From contig JAUNAE010000014.1 of NCBI GenBank assembly GCA_030527765.1, positions 1 through 25,850 on the forward strand: a DNA stretch of 25,850 nucleotides. Direction: 5' to 3'. A model generated the notes under the pieces. The model was given only the letters and a program-made list of their open reading frames with translations, ran no database searches and was not told where the DNA came from. Numbering within the stretch: position 1 is the stretch's first letter; each line of letters starts with the position of its first letter. Positions 24,576-25,850 of this stretch are shown piece after piece. A program made the position numbers and the translations under genes. This DNA is from Eubacteriales bacterium. Lineage in GTDB: Bacteria > Bacillota_A > Clostridia > Lachnospirales > Lachnospiraceae.

Positions 24576-25588
24576 GAAAGAGAAAGAAAAGTATCAACAT
24601 CCTGCTTCTGATTACCATTGTACTGTTTGTTGTGATGTATCTGGCAGGATGCGTGATTTACGCAGAAAAAGGTTTCACTCATTTACAGACATTCCTGAAT
24701 ATTCTGATTAACAATGCAGGTCTGATTTGTGTAACTGCAGGTATGACCTGTGTCATGCTGACTGGAGGAATTGATATTTCCGTTGGTTCTCTGGTAGCGA
24801 TGGACTGTATGATTATTGCAGTTGGAATTGAGAAATGGCACAAACCAAGCTGGCTTCTCATGATTGCAGTTCTGTTGATTGGAGTTGTGTTCGGTCTGGT
24901 ACAGGGTGTGTGCATTGCATATCTGAAGATTCAGCCGTTCATCGTAACGATGGCAGGTATGTTCTTTGCCAGAGGTATGACCGCTGTCATTGAGACACAT
25001 CAGATTTCCGTAACAAGTGACGAGCTGTTCAATAAACTTTCTGGTCAGAGAATTACCATTCCATTTGGCGGATATACCAATCCGAAAGGAATGTATGTTG
25101 CACCGTTTATTCGAATCACCGTTATCGTGGCACTCATCGTTGTACTTCTTGTATTTCTGATGCTCCGCTACACAAGATTCGGACGTGCGCTGTATGCAGT
25201 AGGAGGCAACCAGACATCTGCAACACTGATGGGTCTGGATGTTAACAAGACCCAGCTGAAAGCGTATATGCTTTCCAGTATTCTGACTTCCATCGGTGGA
25301 ATTTGTTACTGCCTCAATACGATGTGCGGAACAACCACACAGGCGGTTGGTATGGAAATGGATGCAATTTCTTCCGCGGTCATTGGTGGAACACTTCTGA
25401 CAGGTGGTGTCGGTAATGTCATCGGATCTCTGTTCGGTGTTATGATCAATGGTACCATTTCTACTCTGGTAAAAAGTAATGGACATCTTCTGGCGTCCTG
25501 GTCTAACATCGTGACCGCAATCCTGTTGTGCTTCTTCATCGTACTTCAGGCGATCTTCGCAAAAATTAAAGAAATGAAAAAAGCCTGA
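24572..25588 (+). CDS. sugar ABC transporter permease (YjfF-like)
   Basis: A 338-residue CUT2-family permease, clearly different from its upstream partner but with matching motifs: GGIDISVGSLVAM, YLKIQPFIVTMAGMFFARG and SSAVIGGTLLTGGVGNVIGSLFG. Most CUT2 systems use one permease as a homodimer; two distinct subunits are the hallmark of the YtfQRT-YjfF and bifidobacterial fructose importers. AAGGGGGC precedes the ATG, which overlaps the previous stop as ATGA. The gene ends in a hairpin region and a plus-strand terminator at 25655-25698, closing the operon. Confidence 0.95.
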   Translation: MRKRKKSINILLLITIVLFVVMYLAGCVIYAEKGFTHLQTFLNILINNAGLICVTAGMTCVMLTGGIDISVGSLVAMDCMIIAVGIEKWHKPSWLLMIAVLLIGVVFGLVQGVCIAYLKIQPFIVTMAGMFFARGMTAVIETHQISVTSDELFNKLSGQRITIPFGGYTNPKGMYVAPFIRITVIVALIVVLLVFLMLRYTRFGRALYAVGGNQTSATLMGLDVNKTQLKAYMLSSILTSIGGICYCLNTMCGTTTQAVGMEMDAISSAVIGGTLLTGGVGNVIGSLFGVMINGTISTLVKSNGHLLASWSNIVTAILLCFFIVLQAIFAKIKEMKKA

Positions 25589-25601
25589 TCCGAAGATCAG
25601 G
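25584..25601 (-). terminator. minus-strand hairpin with TTCG loop and T-run
   Basis: CCTGATC (25584-25590) and GATCAGG (25595-25601) form a perfect 7-bp stem. Read on the minus strand the loop is TTCG and the stem is followed by CTTTTTTC, a compact terminator shape pointing left. It overlaps the stop codon of the last permease gene. On the plus strand no T-run follows. Confidence 0.4.
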
Positions 25602-25654
25602 TGAGCAAAGAAATTTGCATATCCGTAAAAAGGACAATTATTTGTGTTGATACA

Positions 25655-25698
25655 GGAGTCTTAATCAGGTAGATCACTGCTTGATTAAGGCTCCTTTT
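25655..25698 (+). terminator. Rho-independent terminator of the importer operon
   Basis: GGAGTCTTAATCA (25655-25667) pairs with TGATTAAGGCTCC (25682-25694), 13 pairs with one G-T wobble, followed by TTTTGC. It lies 66 bases after the last permease stop. The remaining 150 bases to the window end are AT-rich, and I see no supported gene in them. Confidence 0.88.
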
Positions 25699-25850
25699 GC
25701 ATAGGATGTTACTATTGAAAATTCTAAGCTGGCGTATTGAGGCCACAACTTCGATATTATGGATATAAAATAATGGCAAAGTAATAAGATTACAATGGCC
25801 GGAACTTGATATCTGAAAAAAATTATAATATTCTAGTTGTTATAAAAAGT

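Noticed and set aside
25597..25779. A 60-codon minus-strand open frame after the importer operon
   Set aside because: It spans the plus-strand terminator hairpin, has no clear ribosome binding site and no recognisable similarity.

Overview
The window looks like a chromosomal segment of a Gram-positive, moderately AT-rich Clostridia, most likely Lachnospiraceae (Blautia-like). This rests on AGGAGG-type ribosome binding sites, sigma-A-type promoters, a lipobox lipoprotein, a LytS/YesM-type kinase paired with an AraC-type response regulator, a giant wall-anchored protein with an [x]KTGD-type sorting signal, and codon use. The genus is an inference; no rRNA or marker gene is present.

Left part (1-6062) is mostly housekeeping. 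After the tail of an unidentified upstream gene come a tight group of D-aminoacyl-tRNA deacylase (dtd), a Cof-type HAD phosphatase and an ABC-F ATPase. A DUF2974/Mbeg1-like serine-hydrolase-fold protein follows, then cysteine synthase (cysK) with an adjacent Rrf2-family regulator. A perfect TCCTATAGGA palindrome lies between the -35 and -10 boxes of the cysK promoter.

Middle part (6063-14905): a 490-bp intergenic region rich in dyad symmetries precedes a single 2750-residue surface protein. Its layout is signal peptide, Pro/Glu/Thr-rich stalk, choice-of-anchor-A-like domain, Cna-B-like domains, eight Spy0128-like isopeptide domains, four 98-residue SpaA-like domains, two more Ig-like domains, a PT-rich wall segment and a sorting signal. 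A three-domain block of 1086 bp is tandemly duplicated with near identity at the DNA level. A strong terminator ends the unit.

Right part (15030-25588) is a sugar-sensing and import locus. The first operon encodes a LytS/YesM-type histidine kinase, a lipoprotein that is a paralogue of a YtfQ-type furanose-binding protein, and a YesN/AraC response regulator; together they look like a three-component sensor. A divergently oriented GntR-LacI chimeric repressor (AraR-like) sits between this operon and a four-gene ABC importer. The importer has a binding protein, a double ATPase and two different permeases, the same layout as ytfQRT-yjfF (galactofuranose) or the bifidobacterial fructose importer. 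Two identical 14-bp boxes, 32 bp apart, lie in the shared control region. The likely substrate is a furanose-form sugar (arabinose, galactofuranose or fructose); no catabolic enzyme is present to decide which. The transport binding protein has an AxA signal peptide but no lipobox cysteine, whereas its sensor paralogue is a lipoprotein.

Four copies of a short palindromic dispersed repeat sit in intergenic gaps across the window.
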